64,000 nucleotides of DNA from Leishmania donovani (lineage: Eukaryota; Euglenozoa; Kinetoplastea; Trypanosomatida; Trypanosomatidae). Below, in pieces: positions 1-10,132 of the stretch (within the stretch, counting starts at the first letter, position 1; each line of letters starts with the position of its first letter). A program made the translations under genes and the position numbers. The stretch is taken from positions 878,223 to 942,222 of the forward strand of contig NC_018262.1 in the NCBI RefSeq assembly GCF_000227135.1, written 5' to 3'. The notes under the pieces were generated by a model. It did no database searches. It was not told the DNA's origin and worked only from the letters and a program-made list of their open reading frames with translations.

Positions 1-624
1 ACAAACCGGTGAGGCCATGCGAGACGTCTGCGCACCGCGTTTGTGGCCGAAGTGGCGCGTTCCCCTGAATTCCCCCATCCCCGCTGAGCATCTTTCCACT
101 TTCAATCAGGAAATCGGCAATGAATGGCAGCCCCCTCCCCTTCTGCCCCTCAAAAAAGAGACGACATACAGGATGCCGTGATGCTCCACGAGCATATCGA
201 ATGGCAACGAAAACCACTCGTGTATCTCTGCAAGGCAATTCAGGGGGTGCGCTCTGCATTACGGTGAGGGGGCGAATGCGGCAGTGAGTGATACAGAAGG
301 GAGGAAGTCCCTCGCGCGCTATGCAACGCCCCAAACACAAGCAGGCGCGCCCGGCCACTGTGTCTCTGTCTCCACCAAAAGTGGCCTCTGTCGACGTCGA
401 CCGCTGGCCTAGTGCTCTTCATCGTCGCTTTCTCTCCCTCTTTTCCCTCTGTTTTTATGCTCATCATTGCTGACGCATACGTCTACTCCCCCGCAACGCC
501 GATCTTCGTCCGCAGCTTGTTGTGTCCCAAAAGCCAATCCAGTATCTCTGTGCGTTGTTTGCCGTTGTCGTTCGCTTGCTTTCTTTTGTGCCGTTATTAT
601 TCGGTTGTTATTCTCCGCTACATC
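1..624 (+). other. Spacer upstream of YKT6 (gene-free)
   Basis: No convincing coding sequence is seen on either strand. The last 200 bases are pyrimidine-rich and hold the probable trans-splice signal of the next gene. The left part is probably the 3' flank of a gene lying outside the window. Confidence 0.6.
421..515 (+). promoter_or_regulatory. Probable polypyrimidine tract and spliced-leader acceptor for YKT6
   Basis: A T/C-rich tract at about 421-460 is followed by the first AG dinucleotide at 514-515. No ATG lies between that AG and the YKT6 start at 625, so a message spliced there would begin translation at the conserved MKLY start. This is inference from the general trypanosomatid rule (pyrimidine tract, then first AG). 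Confidence 0.5.
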
Positions 625-1242
625 ATGAAGCTCTATGGCCTGCTGATTCTAAAGCCCCATCCGCCGGGTGTCGAGAAGGACCCGGTCATTTGCTGTAGCG
701 CTGTCGACGTCAGCTCGTTCGGCTTCTTCCAGCGCAGTTCTGCCCGCGAATTCATTGTGTTTCTCTCCCGAACAGTGGCTAAGCGGGTGGCTCTCGGCGC
801 CAAGACGCAGATCACAGAAAACGGCAATGTTGTGTATGCGCATGCGACGCTGGACGGTCTCGTGGCAATCGCAGTGAGCGACATCGAGTACAACGCGCGT
901 GTCGCCTTCACGCTCTTGACGGAGTTGATGCTGCAGTTCCAGCAGACGTTCCGCGGTAAGTACGAGTCCGTGGGGGGCAAGGCGGATGAGTTTCTGCACT
1001 GGCCCCACATCAACGAGACCCTGGAGAAGTATCAGAAGCCGGAGGAGGTAGACAAGATCTTGCGCATCAAGCGTGACATCGAGGACACAAAGGTGATCAT
1101 GTACAACGCGATTGACCAAATCATCGAACGGGGACAGAAAATCGACGACTTAGTGGCGCAGAGCGAGGATCTTGGCATGGCTAGCAAGACATTTTACACG
1201 CAAGCAAAGCAGACAAACTCGGGGTGCTGCGCAGTCATGTGA
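625..1242 (+). CDS. YKT6: R-SNARE YKT6
   Basis: A 205-residue longin-type R-SNARE acting in vesicle fusion between ER, Golgi, endosome/vacuole and, in other eukaryotes, autophagosomes. The N-terminus (MKLYGLLIL...) and the segment VSSFGFFQRSS are hallmark longin-domain sequence, and RVAFTLL is shared with yeast and human YKT6. The R-SNARE coiled coil covers roughly residues 140-195, with the zero-layer Arg in the segment IIERGQKIDDLV. The protein ends CCAVM, the paired-cysteine CAAX motif used for palmitoylation plus prenylation, so it has no membrane-spanning segment. Length matches the family (about 200). The open frame extends upstream of 625, but the extension is unrelated to YKT6 and 5' of the probable splice acceptor, so the start at 625 is preferred. 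Confidence 0.96.
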   Translation: MKLYGLLILKPHPPGVEKDPVICCSAVDVSSFGFFQRSSAREFIVFLSRTVAKRVALGAKTQITENGNVVYAHATLDGLVAIAVSDIEYNARVAFTLLTELMLQFQQTFRGKYESVGGKADEFLHWPHINETLEKYQKPEEVDKILRIKRDIEDTKVIMYNAIDQIIERGQKIDDLVAQSEDLGMASKTFYTQAKQTNSGCCAVM

Positions 1243-2569
1243 TGTGGAAATGGAGGGGCAATCGCTACTTGGCGAGGAAGCACTGTAGAGTGAAGGAGCG
1301 TAGGTGGGACACGCAGCGTACCTTGCCTGTGTGCAAAACGGCAAGTGGTATGCCTGTGCGCGGGAAAACATCTTTGCTTTCTCTGGTTCTCTTTTTTTTT
1401 TGGAGGGAGCCAGACGTTGCCGTGGCCGCAGTGGCTGCCACGCGTTCTACGTGAATTCGTTGCCTTTTCCTCGTTCTTTTTCTCCCCCTCCTCTTTACTT
1501 CAGCACTTTGCTTTTTTTCTTCTCCATCCGTGTCTGTGTTGTCTGCTGATGTGTCGCTGATCCGGGAATCATGTACGTGTGCGCATCTCTCTCTCTGTGC
1601 TTCGTTTCCTCTCAGCTTGTGCCGTTTGATGACCCTTTTCATCGACCTGACATACACGCAGAGGCGCCTGGAGGGATCCCTGTTCGCCCCCTCCTCCTCC
1701 TCCTCCCTCCCTCCCGTCAGCTTCTCCCCAAATGAGACTTGGATGGTGTTGGGCAGCGTTTTCCCGGCCAAAGTCCCCGCTCACGCACTCACCAACACGC
1801 GCGAGTGGTTGCACCTGGTGGAGAGGGGGACGGTGATGTGCTTTCGCGCTTCCCTTTGTGCATCTGTGTCACCTCGCGATCGTGCGCTTCGCTGAATGAC
1901 GATAGTGCCTGCTCGGATGTGGATGGACATCGGCACTGCAGGGCCGGCGTGTACCCTCGCTTACCCCTCGCGTGGCTCGCAGGGAAAAAAGGGGGGGGGG
2001 GCAGTGCGCGGCTCAACTGCGCAGGGGTAGAAAAAAAAAGGAGCATGAAGTTGGGGTGCAGGCGATAGACTCTTGCAGCCCGTTTATTCCCGTGTCCGCC
2101 ATCCCCCTCCCCCTTTTCCCCGCCCGTCACACTCGATGCGCATTATCCTTATTGTTGTACTTCTTTGGTTGCTATCCTATCAGCTATGGATGCTCTGTGA
2201 AGAGACTAAAAGAAACACTCAATTGAACTGCGCAGGCCCCGGCAGCTTGAGCTCTCTTACTCCAGCGCCATGGACGTGCTTTTTTTTCGAATGAATGAGG
2301 GTGATGCAGGGGGTGTTGGTCGTGTACCACCAAACACGTTCAACACGTCCCGAGGAGGACGTCTGCACCTCTATCAGCAGTTCTTGCCGTCCTTTTACGC
2401 AGTTCCCTCAGAAGAAACTCTGTCGAGTCTCGCGCTGCTTTACAGCAACGTACTTGTGGCTGCTTCGGATCCTCTCCTACGCGCGCTTGTTTCCCATCTC
2501 ACCATCATCCATTTCCATACGCACCTACTCCGCGCCGTTCCCTTTTACCGCACGATGCCTCACACTCGA

Positions 2570-2617
<48 letters not shown>

Positions 2618-2726
2618 ACAATGTATCTCACGGTCACCGGAATGAAAGTCAGCTGCGTATCCACCAGCTCACCGCCGTTGCTTGACTGCAGGCGCGCCAA
2701 GGCACGCGTGCTGGCCCTGTGCGGCA
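1243..2726 (+). other. Intergenic spacer (gene-free)
   Basis: Non-coding in appearance: homopolymer runs (T at about 1391, G at about 1991), C/T-rich tracts and a long CA microsatellite at about 2573-2616. It should contain the YKT6 3' UTR and the splice signals of the next gene. Short open frames here are low-complexity and have no recognisable homology. Confidence 0.6.
2573..2616. repeat. (CA)n microsatellite
   Basis: An almost uninterrupted run of about 19 CA dinucleotides with one late G interruption, about 110 bp before the next start codon. Confidence 0.9.
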
Positions 2727-3536
2727 ATGAGTCACTCTACCAAAGTAGACGATGGCGCAGGGTCGCTAGGGCGCCACGGTGCGGATGCATACCCGTGCAG
2801 CGGCGAGGAGTCGGAGCTTGATGAGGGAGACTGGGAGGAGGGAGAGGAGCAGGAGGAAGAGGAGGAGAGCGATCGCTGCTCCAGCGACTCTTTTGGCGGA
2901 GACGAGAACGCCGACGGCAAGGAGGCGGAGGAGGAACCGGAGAGAGAGGAGCAGGAGGAAGACGATCACGGTAGCAGCGGCGTTCTGGAGGATGACGTGA
3001 AGACAGAGCCGCCAGTTGCTGCTGCCACCGGCAGCAGCGGCACCTTTGCCGCCACTTCGCCCTCCGCGGCTGCGTCGCTTGGTGGAGGAAGTGGGGGCAG
3101 CGCGTTCGGCGCTCTCGCTACGTCTGTCGAAGTGTCTCCGCCACCACCTGCGCCTTCGGTTTTCGCGGCTTCTCCCTTGGCGGCGGCTGCGGTGCCGCCT
3201 CAGCCGTTTTCGGCAAGGGCGACACCCGCCTTTGCCAGCCACACTACGCTTCAAGAGCAGCGGCCGTTGAACACTGCCCCGGCTTCCACTTTTCAGCCAA
3301 CCGCCGCTGCATCAGATGCAGCCACACAGCAGCAGCTAGACACGACTACGGCCCCCCTTCACTTTGTGGACTTCGAACGGTCGCTTGGACAGAAATTGTC
3401 GAGCAGCGAATGGCACCGCGCTCGCAGTAAGGCTGATGAGGTGCAGGACGTGAAGCGCGCCCTTGCGCGGTACGACCTGGTGCTGCCAACAGATAAATTT
3501 GACGAGGCGATCGAGAAAGCACTGTATGGAAGCTGA
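2727..3536 (+). CDS. Acidic, low-complexity conserved-type hypothetical protein
   Basis: A 269-residue protein I do not recognise. Residues from about 25 to 95 are dominated by Glu and Asp (runs such as EEGEEQEEEEE), followed by an Ala/Ser/Pro/Gly-rich, probably disordered middle. The last about 60 residues look like a small folded, helical module (HFVDFERSLGQKL... DKFDEAIEKALYGS). No signal peptide or membrane segment is seen. The open frame runs further upstream but without an ATG; the first ATG is at 2727, which I use. The acidic tract could mediate histone or basic-protein binding, but that is guesswork. That it is a real gene is supported by its strand, GC-biased third positions and frame length. 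Confidence 0.7.
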   Translation: MSHSTKVDDGAGSLGRHGADAYPCSGEESELDEGDWEEGEEQEEEEESDRCSSDSFGGDENADGKEAEEEPEREEQEEDDHGSSGVLEDDVKTEPPVAAATGSSGTFAATSPSAAASLGGGSGGSAFGALATSVEVSPPPPAPSVFAASPLAAAAVPPQPFSARATPAFASHTTLQEQRPLNTAPASTFQPTAAASDAATQQQLDTTTAPLHFVDFERSLGQKLSSSEWHRARSKADEVQDVKRALARYDLVLPTDKFDEAIEKALYGS

Positions 3537-4611
3537 GCGCGTCTGCCATGTCTCTTGTGCGCGTGCGTGCGTAGACGTCCTCTCCCAACAACGTTGCAAG
3601 AGAAGACGAATAGCATGATGTGTTGGATTGCTACGTATGTGTACTTTTTTTTTGAGGGTGGGGGGCTGCCGAGGTGCGATGCCGACGCACAGTCGCTGCT
3701 CAAAGCCGAAGAGAAAAATGACGAAACACATCAGCGACTTGGTGTCTGATGAACTTGCATGGCTGAAAAAGCTACGATACGGATAGCCACGATGCATGAG
3801 GACAGCGTGAGTTGAGCGCTCCTCCCTTTCCCCCAGTACCATGATGACAGGACACTAACGGCTTTTCGCTTGCGTTTTTTTTCTTCTTGCCAACCGATCA
3901 TGCATCCCATTTTCCTCAAATCCTTGATACCTTCACGCATTTTTTTTTCATGCCTGGGGTGCGTTCGCGCATGAGCATCAAACAGGTGACAGAACGCAAC
4001 CACACACACACACACACACACAAACTCGAAAAAGGGTAGCCATCGTTGCATTGTTGCCGTCTTCATTAGCGTACGCCTTTGCTGCTCTTTCCCCTTCTCA
4101 TCTTACCACTTCCTCCTTTCATTTTTTTTGTCGTGGATAACGGTTGTTGCTGCTCCTTGTCTGTTGCTGCTCCTTGTCTGTTGCTGCCTGCCTTCCCTCT
4201 GCCCCGAAGCGCTCGGAGGAGCTAGTCGTAGGATTTGACTCTTTTAGGATTGTTGCTTGCCGGCATCTCAGGGATTGGGTACGACGCAACAGGCCTCCGA
4301 ACGTGTGCCCCTTTGAGGCCGCTGCTACGGTCGACGTGGCGTACGCGCGATTTTCGATGCCGTGTCATCTGTTCGCTCGACCAACGCAACACACATGCAC
4401 GCATTCCGGCCACACCACGCACCGCAGCAGTGCCATCATTGACTTTTTTTGCCCGCCTAGCCGTCCCTTCGTCTTCCACGTCTTTCTCAATTTTGTCAGT
4501 CTTTGTGTGCCGCTTTTGTTGTTAACTTGTTAGAGAGCCCTTTCCGTTGATTGAGTGCATGGGTGTGCATCGGCTTTCCGTCTTCGCCTTTAGCACCCAC
4601 AAACGTGCAGA
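3537..4611 (+). other. Intergenic spacer (gene-free)
   Basis: Contains a CA microsatellite at about 4000-4022, several T runs, and two and a half copies of a 17-bp direct repeat (gttgctgctccttgtct) at about 4146-4187. The T/C-rich stretch at about 4440-4530 is the likely splice signal for the next gene. No gene seen. Confidence 0.6.
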
Positions 4612-6126
4612 ATGCCTGCTTCCACGCCCTCTGCGCCACCGCTTCGGCCGACCTCCAACAGCGTCAGGAGCCCCGCTGCGCTGGACGATCTCAAGCTGCA
4701 GTTCGCGACCGAGGAGGTGCGCAAACGGTTCTCGGACATCTCGATGGCGGACATGCTTGCAGTGCTGAGCACGCTCCTGACCAATCCGCGCATCCGCGAG
4801 TACGGCGGGGAGCAAGCCGGTGGGGTCTTGAACGGCATTCACGGGCTTCCTCTCGCGCGGGAACCGAAGCAAAACTGCGCAAGTACTCGTGCAAGACGAA
4901 ACTCGACCAGTCGCCTTCAGCAGCAGGCGAGCGCGAGCTCGTCCATCACGGCGAGTGAGCTGAGCTCGCGGGACTGGAGCACGAGAAACTTTGAGATGGA
5001 CGAGGTACCAATGTTTAAGGCGCCGGCCGCCTCGCGGCTGAGCCCGGAGTGGGCCACCATTGTCGCCTCCATCCTCGACAACGCGCGCCAGTATCGCGAG
5101 CCCGCCGACGAGCACAGCACCGTCGTGGACAGGGTGCAGCTTTCTATCAAAGACTGGCTCGAGAACACGAGCGTGGAGGCGGCGGAGAGTGAGAAGATGC
5201 ATGCCGCGGCAGGCTCCGCCGCTTGCGATTCCCCTGCATGGCTTGCGACACTGACACAGGTGCGCCGCCTGGCCGAGGACGTGTGCCACAGCAAATACGA
5301 CGCCGTGTACAAGCGACTCTGTAGCGAGGCTGCAGAGGAAGGTGGCGAGGGAATGGCCATGCCAGTGTATGCTCTGCACGATGAGGACAGCACCATGGCG
5401 CCCTCCTCCGTCGTGGCACGACAGTCGGTGCACCGTGCCGCGACCGGCCAAATCGGTATACCGCCCTTCTCCCTTGTGATTCAATGCGGACGCGACGGCA
5501 GCGGAACAGAGGTGCCCGATTTGCTCCTCAGCATCGACCTTGACGCGAGCAACGGCGGTACGCGCGGCAGCGGCTTGGAGAGCAGCAGCGCCTCTTTTGT
5601 CGTCGGCTGCGAGTGGTTTCAGTGGGTCTTCCTCGTCCAAAGCCCGCTGGCGTGTCAGAGTGAGCCTTACCCAGAAGTAGAGGATGGCGCCGCAGGCAAG
5701 GATGCCGAAGCCGTCGCTGCGGAGCAACAAAAGTGGCGACAACGGCACTGCACCGTGCAGCTTCTCTACCCCTCTAGGGCCGGTTTTTCAGAAGGCTCTG
5801 ATGAATCCTCGGGCCTGCGTTCCGCCGAGGCTGAGTATGAACTGAGTGAGCCGCACGTCGTGCTCTCCTCGCTGCTTGGAGTGGCCATGCGCGTATGGTG
5901 TCAGAGCCACCCGCACATCGTCGCGCAAGTGCTTCAGCTGGAGGAGGACACCTATCCATGGCATATCTACGACGGATCTCTCTTCTGGTCTGCGTGGCCC
6001 CTGAGCGGCCCGGCGACACACGGTGAGTGCGAGTGCGCTGCAGCAAGCGACTCGATGCCAATCCCGCTTCTCCCGGGAGAGTGCTTCGCACATGAATCGG
6101 ATCTGAAGGATGACGACGACTACTAG
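4612..6126 (+). CDS. Hypothetical protein, 504 residues
   Basis: I do not recognise the family. The start ATG at 4612 opens a Ser/Pro-rich leader of about 25 residues, then a helical segment (about 25-70, LDDLKLQFATEEVRKRFSDISMADMLAVLSTL read in pieces), a disordered Ser/Arg/Gln stretch (about 80-120) and a second helical block (about 140-250). The C-terminal half is mixed beta/alpha, with Trp-rich pieces such as CEWFQWVFLV and YPWHIYDGSLFWSAW. It ends in an acidic tail, DDDDY. There is no signal peptide or membrane helix. A 408-codon open frame on the opposite strand (4522-5748) is a shadow created by the GC-biased codons. Downstream lies the 4 kb atypical spacer. Confidence 0.75.
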   Translation: MPASTPSAPPLRPTSNSVRSPAALDDLKLQFATEEVRKRFSDISMADMLAVLSTLLTNPRIREYGGEQAGGVLNGIHGLPLAREPKQNCASTRARRNSTSRLQQQASASSSITASELSSRDWSTRNFEMDEVPMFKAPAASRLSPEWATIVASILDNARQYREPADEHSTVVDRVQLSIKDWLENTSVEAAESEKMHAAAGSAACDSPAWLATLTQVRRLAEDVCHSKYDAVYKRLCSEAAEEGGEGMAMPVYALHDEDSTMAPSSVVARQSVHRAATGQIGIPPFSLVIQCGRDGSGTEVPDLLLSIDLDASNGGTRGSGLESSSASFVVGCEWFQWVFLVQSPLACQSEPYPEVEDGAAGKDAEAVAAEQQKWRQRHCTVQLLYPSRAGFSEGSDESSGLRSAEAEYELSEPHVVLSSLLGVAMRVWCQSHPHIVAQVLQLEEDTYPWHIYDGSLFWSAWPLSGPATHGECECAAASDSMPIPLLPGECFAHESDLKDDDDY

Positions 6127-6239
6127 TTAGTAGGCAGCCCGCTCGGCGCCGCGCCGTACCAGGCGCCACCTCTTCCGCGTGTTCTTGCGACGCCATGAAC
6201 TGCTGATTTTCCGTTCGCACTCGACAAAAAAAAATCGCA

Positions 6240-6500
6240 AACGGGGGTCCCGTTTCCGCCGCCGCTCAGCAGTCGCGGCGCCCGCCCACCCCCGCCCGGC
6301 CGGGGCCGTTCCCCTGCGCTGCCGCCTAGGGGGCGAGAAGGTGGGTAGCGCCGCGAGGAACGTCTCGCCCGCCAACCGAGCACGCCCACGCCCCAAACCC
6401 CGCCCACCCGAACCGCCCCGCGGGCCGCCCCGGCGCAACATTACCGGAGACCCCACCCGCCGACATCGGCAGCGACACACCGCCCCCCCCCCCCCTGTGT
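6240..6500. other. C-rich block with G-quadruplex-forming minus strand
   Basis: Bases 6281-6297 contain four C-tracts of at least three separated by single bases, which on the minus strand is a canonical four-tract G-quadruplex motif with one-base loops. Further C-tracts follow at about 6385-6432, and a run of 13 C at 6483-6495. No coding sequence is credible here. Confidence 0.6.
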
Positions 6501-6934
6501 CGTAGATGCCTGGCCCTTATACCGAACCGGGCCCCCACCCCGCCAACAGATCCGCCGAAGGAAGGCACGAACGAAAACCAAGGCGCTGAGCAACAAAACG
6601 GCAAGGCCAAACTGCCGCAGAAGACGTTTCAGAAGGAGCAAGTGCTTTTTGGTTAACGCTTCCCCTTTTAGCTTCCCTTGGGCGCGTAGCGTTGCAGCAG
6701 GTCAAACCCTGGGTACTCGTCGATGGGGAAACAAGCTTTTGGTACTCTGGGAGCGTGGCGCCTGAGCAGTCTCGACGTTACGCTTCTATCAGCTTCATAG
6801 TCTGCAAAAAAAAAAAAGCAGCGAAAGTTTGAGTGCGTCGCTATCTGTGCTGTTCTAGATTCGCCCAGGCGCACCGTTGTGAGGCTTCAGCTCGGGTGGA
6901 TCAGGCATGCGAAAAAAAAAACAATGCCCACAAT

Positions 6935-7207
6935 CTATGGCTTTCTTACTGTGGTGCAGGGCGGTGCAGAAACTCTGTCTTCGGTCGCGTTGCCGTCGCT
7001 AAAAGGTAGTAAACTATGGTAATTGGATAATCTTTCAAGATAATGCCACTGAATACCCGCTGCTAACGCCCGATTGCGGGCCCTTTGTGCTTTGCGAGAT
7101 GCGATGTCAACGCAAACTTTATAGACAAGCATGCCTAAAAGCGTGGCATACTCGTTGGCACCACCACCCTCAGAGAGCAGCTGCCGCGCTGAACAGCGGT
7201 ACTTTTA
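6935..7207 (-). pseudogene. Possible decayed minus-strand coding fragment
   Basis: The minus strand is open from about 7207 to 6935, and before the TAA at about 7208 the same frame continues through non-repetitive, protein-like sequence broken by one more stop. The composition (for example LLGMLVYKVCVDIASRKAQR) is more protein-like than the low-complexity frames elsewhere in spacers, and it opposes the strand of all genes. I recognise no family; a mobile-element remnant would fit the location. Chance cannot be excluded. Confidence 0.25.
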
Positions 7208-7719
7208 CTCATCAAAACCGACGCTGACAGCACCCAATGGCCTCTACTCTTGCAGGCCAACCAACAAACTTAGTCAATCGGCATTTCCAAGTGCGAAGCA
7301 AGAGACGACATATATCAGCTCAGCGCTTTTTGCTCTTTCATCACATGCTTTGCAAGATGTTGTGATGGACGTGCCTCTGTGTGGAAGCCATCTGGGAAGT
7401 CAAGCGCTTATCGGTGACGGCGTGCGGAACTTTCGAACTAGTGGGCTCAGCTGCAGTGCTTTCTGGAAAACTTTCCATTTTTTTCCCAAGTGTCCCCAGA
7501 ATTGGGGATCATAGCTTCAATCTAATGTTGCAAAGGTTACCCCAGGGCTTCGACTGAGTAAGGCATTGTTATAGGTGCGAATGCCTTTTTCTTTGCGACT
7601 CTTGGGGGGGGGGGTGAAATGGCTAGTCTGTTTGCATGCTTTTGTTCACTTGTCGCAGTCGCATTACCTCAAGCTCTGTTGAATGGGCGACCCCGGAATG
7701 TCTCGGCTTGAGAACGGCG

Positions 7720-7983
7720 TTAGTGAGACCACCTCATTTTTTCATCCGACCGCCAACATTCGACAAAGGTGTAAGTTGCACTCAGTTTGCTGACATAGTC
7801 CCTGGCAATACTGTCTTTCAGCTTCCATATGTCTTTTTCACCCACAAGTTCGCACAAAGCGCCATCCAGACTGAGCAGACTCAAACATGATTCTTTGTTG
7901 TGGATGGTACATCCTAACATTGTGCATTCCACCCCGTGCAAATGGGTGTTTTTTATGTGTTGTTTTGTCTGAAGATCCTTGAA
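7720..7983 (-). pseudogene. Possible decayed minus-strand coding fragment
   Basis: A second minus-strand frame of about 88 codons without low complexity (including LDGALCELVGEKDIWKLKD), bounded upstream by a TAG at about 7985. Same strand and compositional block as the fragment at 6935-7207, so both could be remnants of one dead element. Family not recognised. Confidence 0.25.
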
Positions 7984-9253
7984 GAGCTAGTGGAACGACA
8001 GAGCTGCGCTGGAGCCACCAGCTTCCACAGAGCCAACAGCTTACTGGAACTTCTCGTGTACCAAGAAGAGCCGACTATGCTGTCTTCCTTCGTTGAGAAC
8101 TGCTGCGTTGAGTGCACTCGGTGACGCAGCGCACTTTCATGAGATTCACTGAATTGATGGGTGCCGCGAAAGAGAAAGCCTAATACGAGTTGATTTGTCT
8201 TGGCGGCTCAACATCCCTTTTTTTTTGCGTGTTGGTGGATGGGCACGCCTCAGAAAGCAAGTGCTCGGTCTTCCAACTGATTGTGCTTTTCGACGCGACT
8301 ACTGCACGAAGCACCTCATGCCAGTATTTTCCTTTTCCGCCACCCGCGCATGCGCGCTAGAAAGCAAAAGCAACCTGGGGCCTGGAGCTCGGGACACAAT
8401 AAGCTAAGGTGTCTGTACGTGGTATCTCACAAGCATGCTAGGCGCCACATCTGGTGACTCGAGTACTTTGTCGTCTTTCAACTCTCAATGCGTGTGCTGG
8501 ACAGAGATATCACTTACCAGCAAAAAAAAAACGTTTTCGTTCTTTTCATTTGCAAATCCATCCCATGGCTCTTCGTGGATCAATGCTCGTAAAGACTGCA
8601 ATGTAAGCTTCAAATAACCTGACTCTCGGCCTTAGCGTCATCCTTTTTTATGATTGGCAACTGAAGGGAACTTCCTCTGCTCAGCAGTTTTCTTCTTTTT
8701 GCAGTCAGTTTTGCAGTCACACTCGTGTCCAGCTTGCAATATCTGCTTTATTCCACTCTGTGTTTCTTCGCGCTCAAGAAGTTATTAGCTGACGCTGGGC
8801 GGAAATTTTTTTTTGAAAGCTGGAGACAGGGAATAAAAGGGGGCTGCTCGAAAAACAATATGATTATGAGGAGTGAGTCAACGTGCTCTCCACAATTCCA
8901 ATTCAATGAGCCACCGAACGTTTGTCCTTGCCCCATTTTCGTCTCTCTATTCGTTTCAGATCTGAAGAAATAGAGTCATTTTAAGCATTTCATTCGCCCC
9001 CACCCACACCCTTGTTTACCCACTGCAACAGGAATCCTTGGATGACGGGAAAAGGGGGATACCGAAGTCTACTTATTCAGTTGTGGTGCTATCGTGAGCA
9101 CGAGTGGAAGGATACCAGATCGGTATGGTCTTCAACGGAGATAGGGAACTCACCAGCTAGGCCAAGTTGGGAGCATATATTGGAATACATCATGCTTATC
9201 TTTGGGTATCGTTCTCTCGTTTGGGGCTCTTTCCACTCTCGGTTGCAGTCTAA

Positions 9254-9800
9254 CCCCCTGATGACGGGAGACACCTCAGCGTAGTATCAGGGATAGTCCC
9301 AACTCTATGTGGGCGCTAGGCAGCTCCTCTCCTTGCTACTGCAGAGCCACCTCTGGCGGTGACAGGGTAGAGTGCCTACGACACGGGGAGGTCAGAGCAA
9401 TGCATGGCCACAGATATGTTGGCGGTGAGGTACTAGATAATGCTGCATCGGAGTGATCTGCGACAGTGAACGCGCTTGCGCCAGCCGTGTGATGGGCAAC
9501 GTGCCAGCGTGACTCAAACCTGCCTCGCCTGTACCTGAATGCTCTACTGGTGTGGAGAGCCTGAGTATCACACCAAGCAAAGCACCAGGTGGCGGCCTGC
9601 CTCATGGGGAGCCGCACTGAGGCGACCTGCGAGGCAGGGGCCGTGCTGGGATGGCTTGGCGGGGGTTGCGCCAGCGCATGTCTGCAGCCGCTTGCCGCCG
9701 CAAGGGGGCCTTTAGCATGCGGGGTGCATTTCAGTTTGATTCGTGTCTTCTATGGCGGAGAATGAACAAGCCCACTTACACACAAAGAAAACTGATTTCT
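9254..9800 (+). mobile_element. SIDER-type degenerate retroposon
   Basis: The 5' end at 9256-9300 matches, from memory, the conserved start of trypanosomatid ingi/L1Tc-clade retroposons (the Pr77 signature that also encodes an HDV-like ribozyme): a CCCTG start, an ACACCTCAGCG-type core and a closing CAGGG. Bases 9256-9262 (CCCTGAT) pair exactly with 9286-9292 (ATCAGGG). About 450-500 bp of higher-GC non-coding sequence follow, unlike the AT-richer surroundings, and fade into A-rich sequence near 9780-9830. Length and lack of an open frame fit the short non-autonomous SIDERs of Leishmania, which usually lie in 3' UTRs and lower mRNA stability. The 3' boundary is uncertain. Confidence 0.65.
9256..9300 (+). 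ncRNA. Pr77/HDV-like ribozyme signature at SIDER 5' end
   Basis: A seven-base-pair stem, 9256-9262 with 9286-9292, encloses the conserved core. In L1Tc, as I recall it, the equivalent stem is CCCTGGC/GCCAGGG; here the last two pairs are changed on both sides (GC to AT), consistent with a maintained stem. Whether it still self-cleaves cannot be read from sequence. Confidence 0.45.
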
Positions 9801-10132
9801 CCCCGAATAAGGGAAAGGAAAACCTTAGCGCTAACTGACGTGTGCCGCATGCATCGTCCTTTGTCTTTCTCTTTCGTCTGAAAGTTTCGACTCGATGCGC
9901 ATGCAGTGAAAAAGCTTTCGAAGAAGACAATGCTTATCAGCGCTGCTTTTTTTTTTCTGCAAGTCGCGGTCTCAATGACTGATAGAAAATTATGCGTTGG
10001 TGTGCCTACACCTCTTTCTTCCCTAAAATTCGTCATGCTTCTCTCCCCTTTTTGCCATTGTCTATTCAACTCTCTTGAAAGCAGAACCTGTGGTGACTCT
10101 TATTTCCAGATTTCAACTTTTAGCATGCGAGT

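Larger units (their letters stand above)
6127..10132 (+). other. Long atypical spacer with abrupt composition change
   Basis: A 4 kb gap without an intact gene. From about 6180 to 6550 it is extremely C-rich on the + strand. From about 6650 it changes to clearly lower GC than the rest of the window. The lower-GC part holds coding-like minus-strand remnants (about 6935-7207 and 7720-7983) and, at about 9254-9800, a SIDER-type retroposon. The tract at about 10010-10060 is pyrimidine-rich and probably serves the next gene. Composition is judged by eye. Confidence 0.6.

Noticed and set aside
412..624. N-terminal extension of YKT6 in the same frame
   Set aside because: YKT6 universally begins at the MKLY-type start; the extension is Cys/Ser/Leu-rich and lies across the probable splice tract.
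4522..5748. 408-codon open frame on the minus strand
   Set aside because: It overlaps the coherent + strand gene at 4612-6126 and arises from GC-biased codons; its translation is Arg/Ala/Leu-rich without domain.
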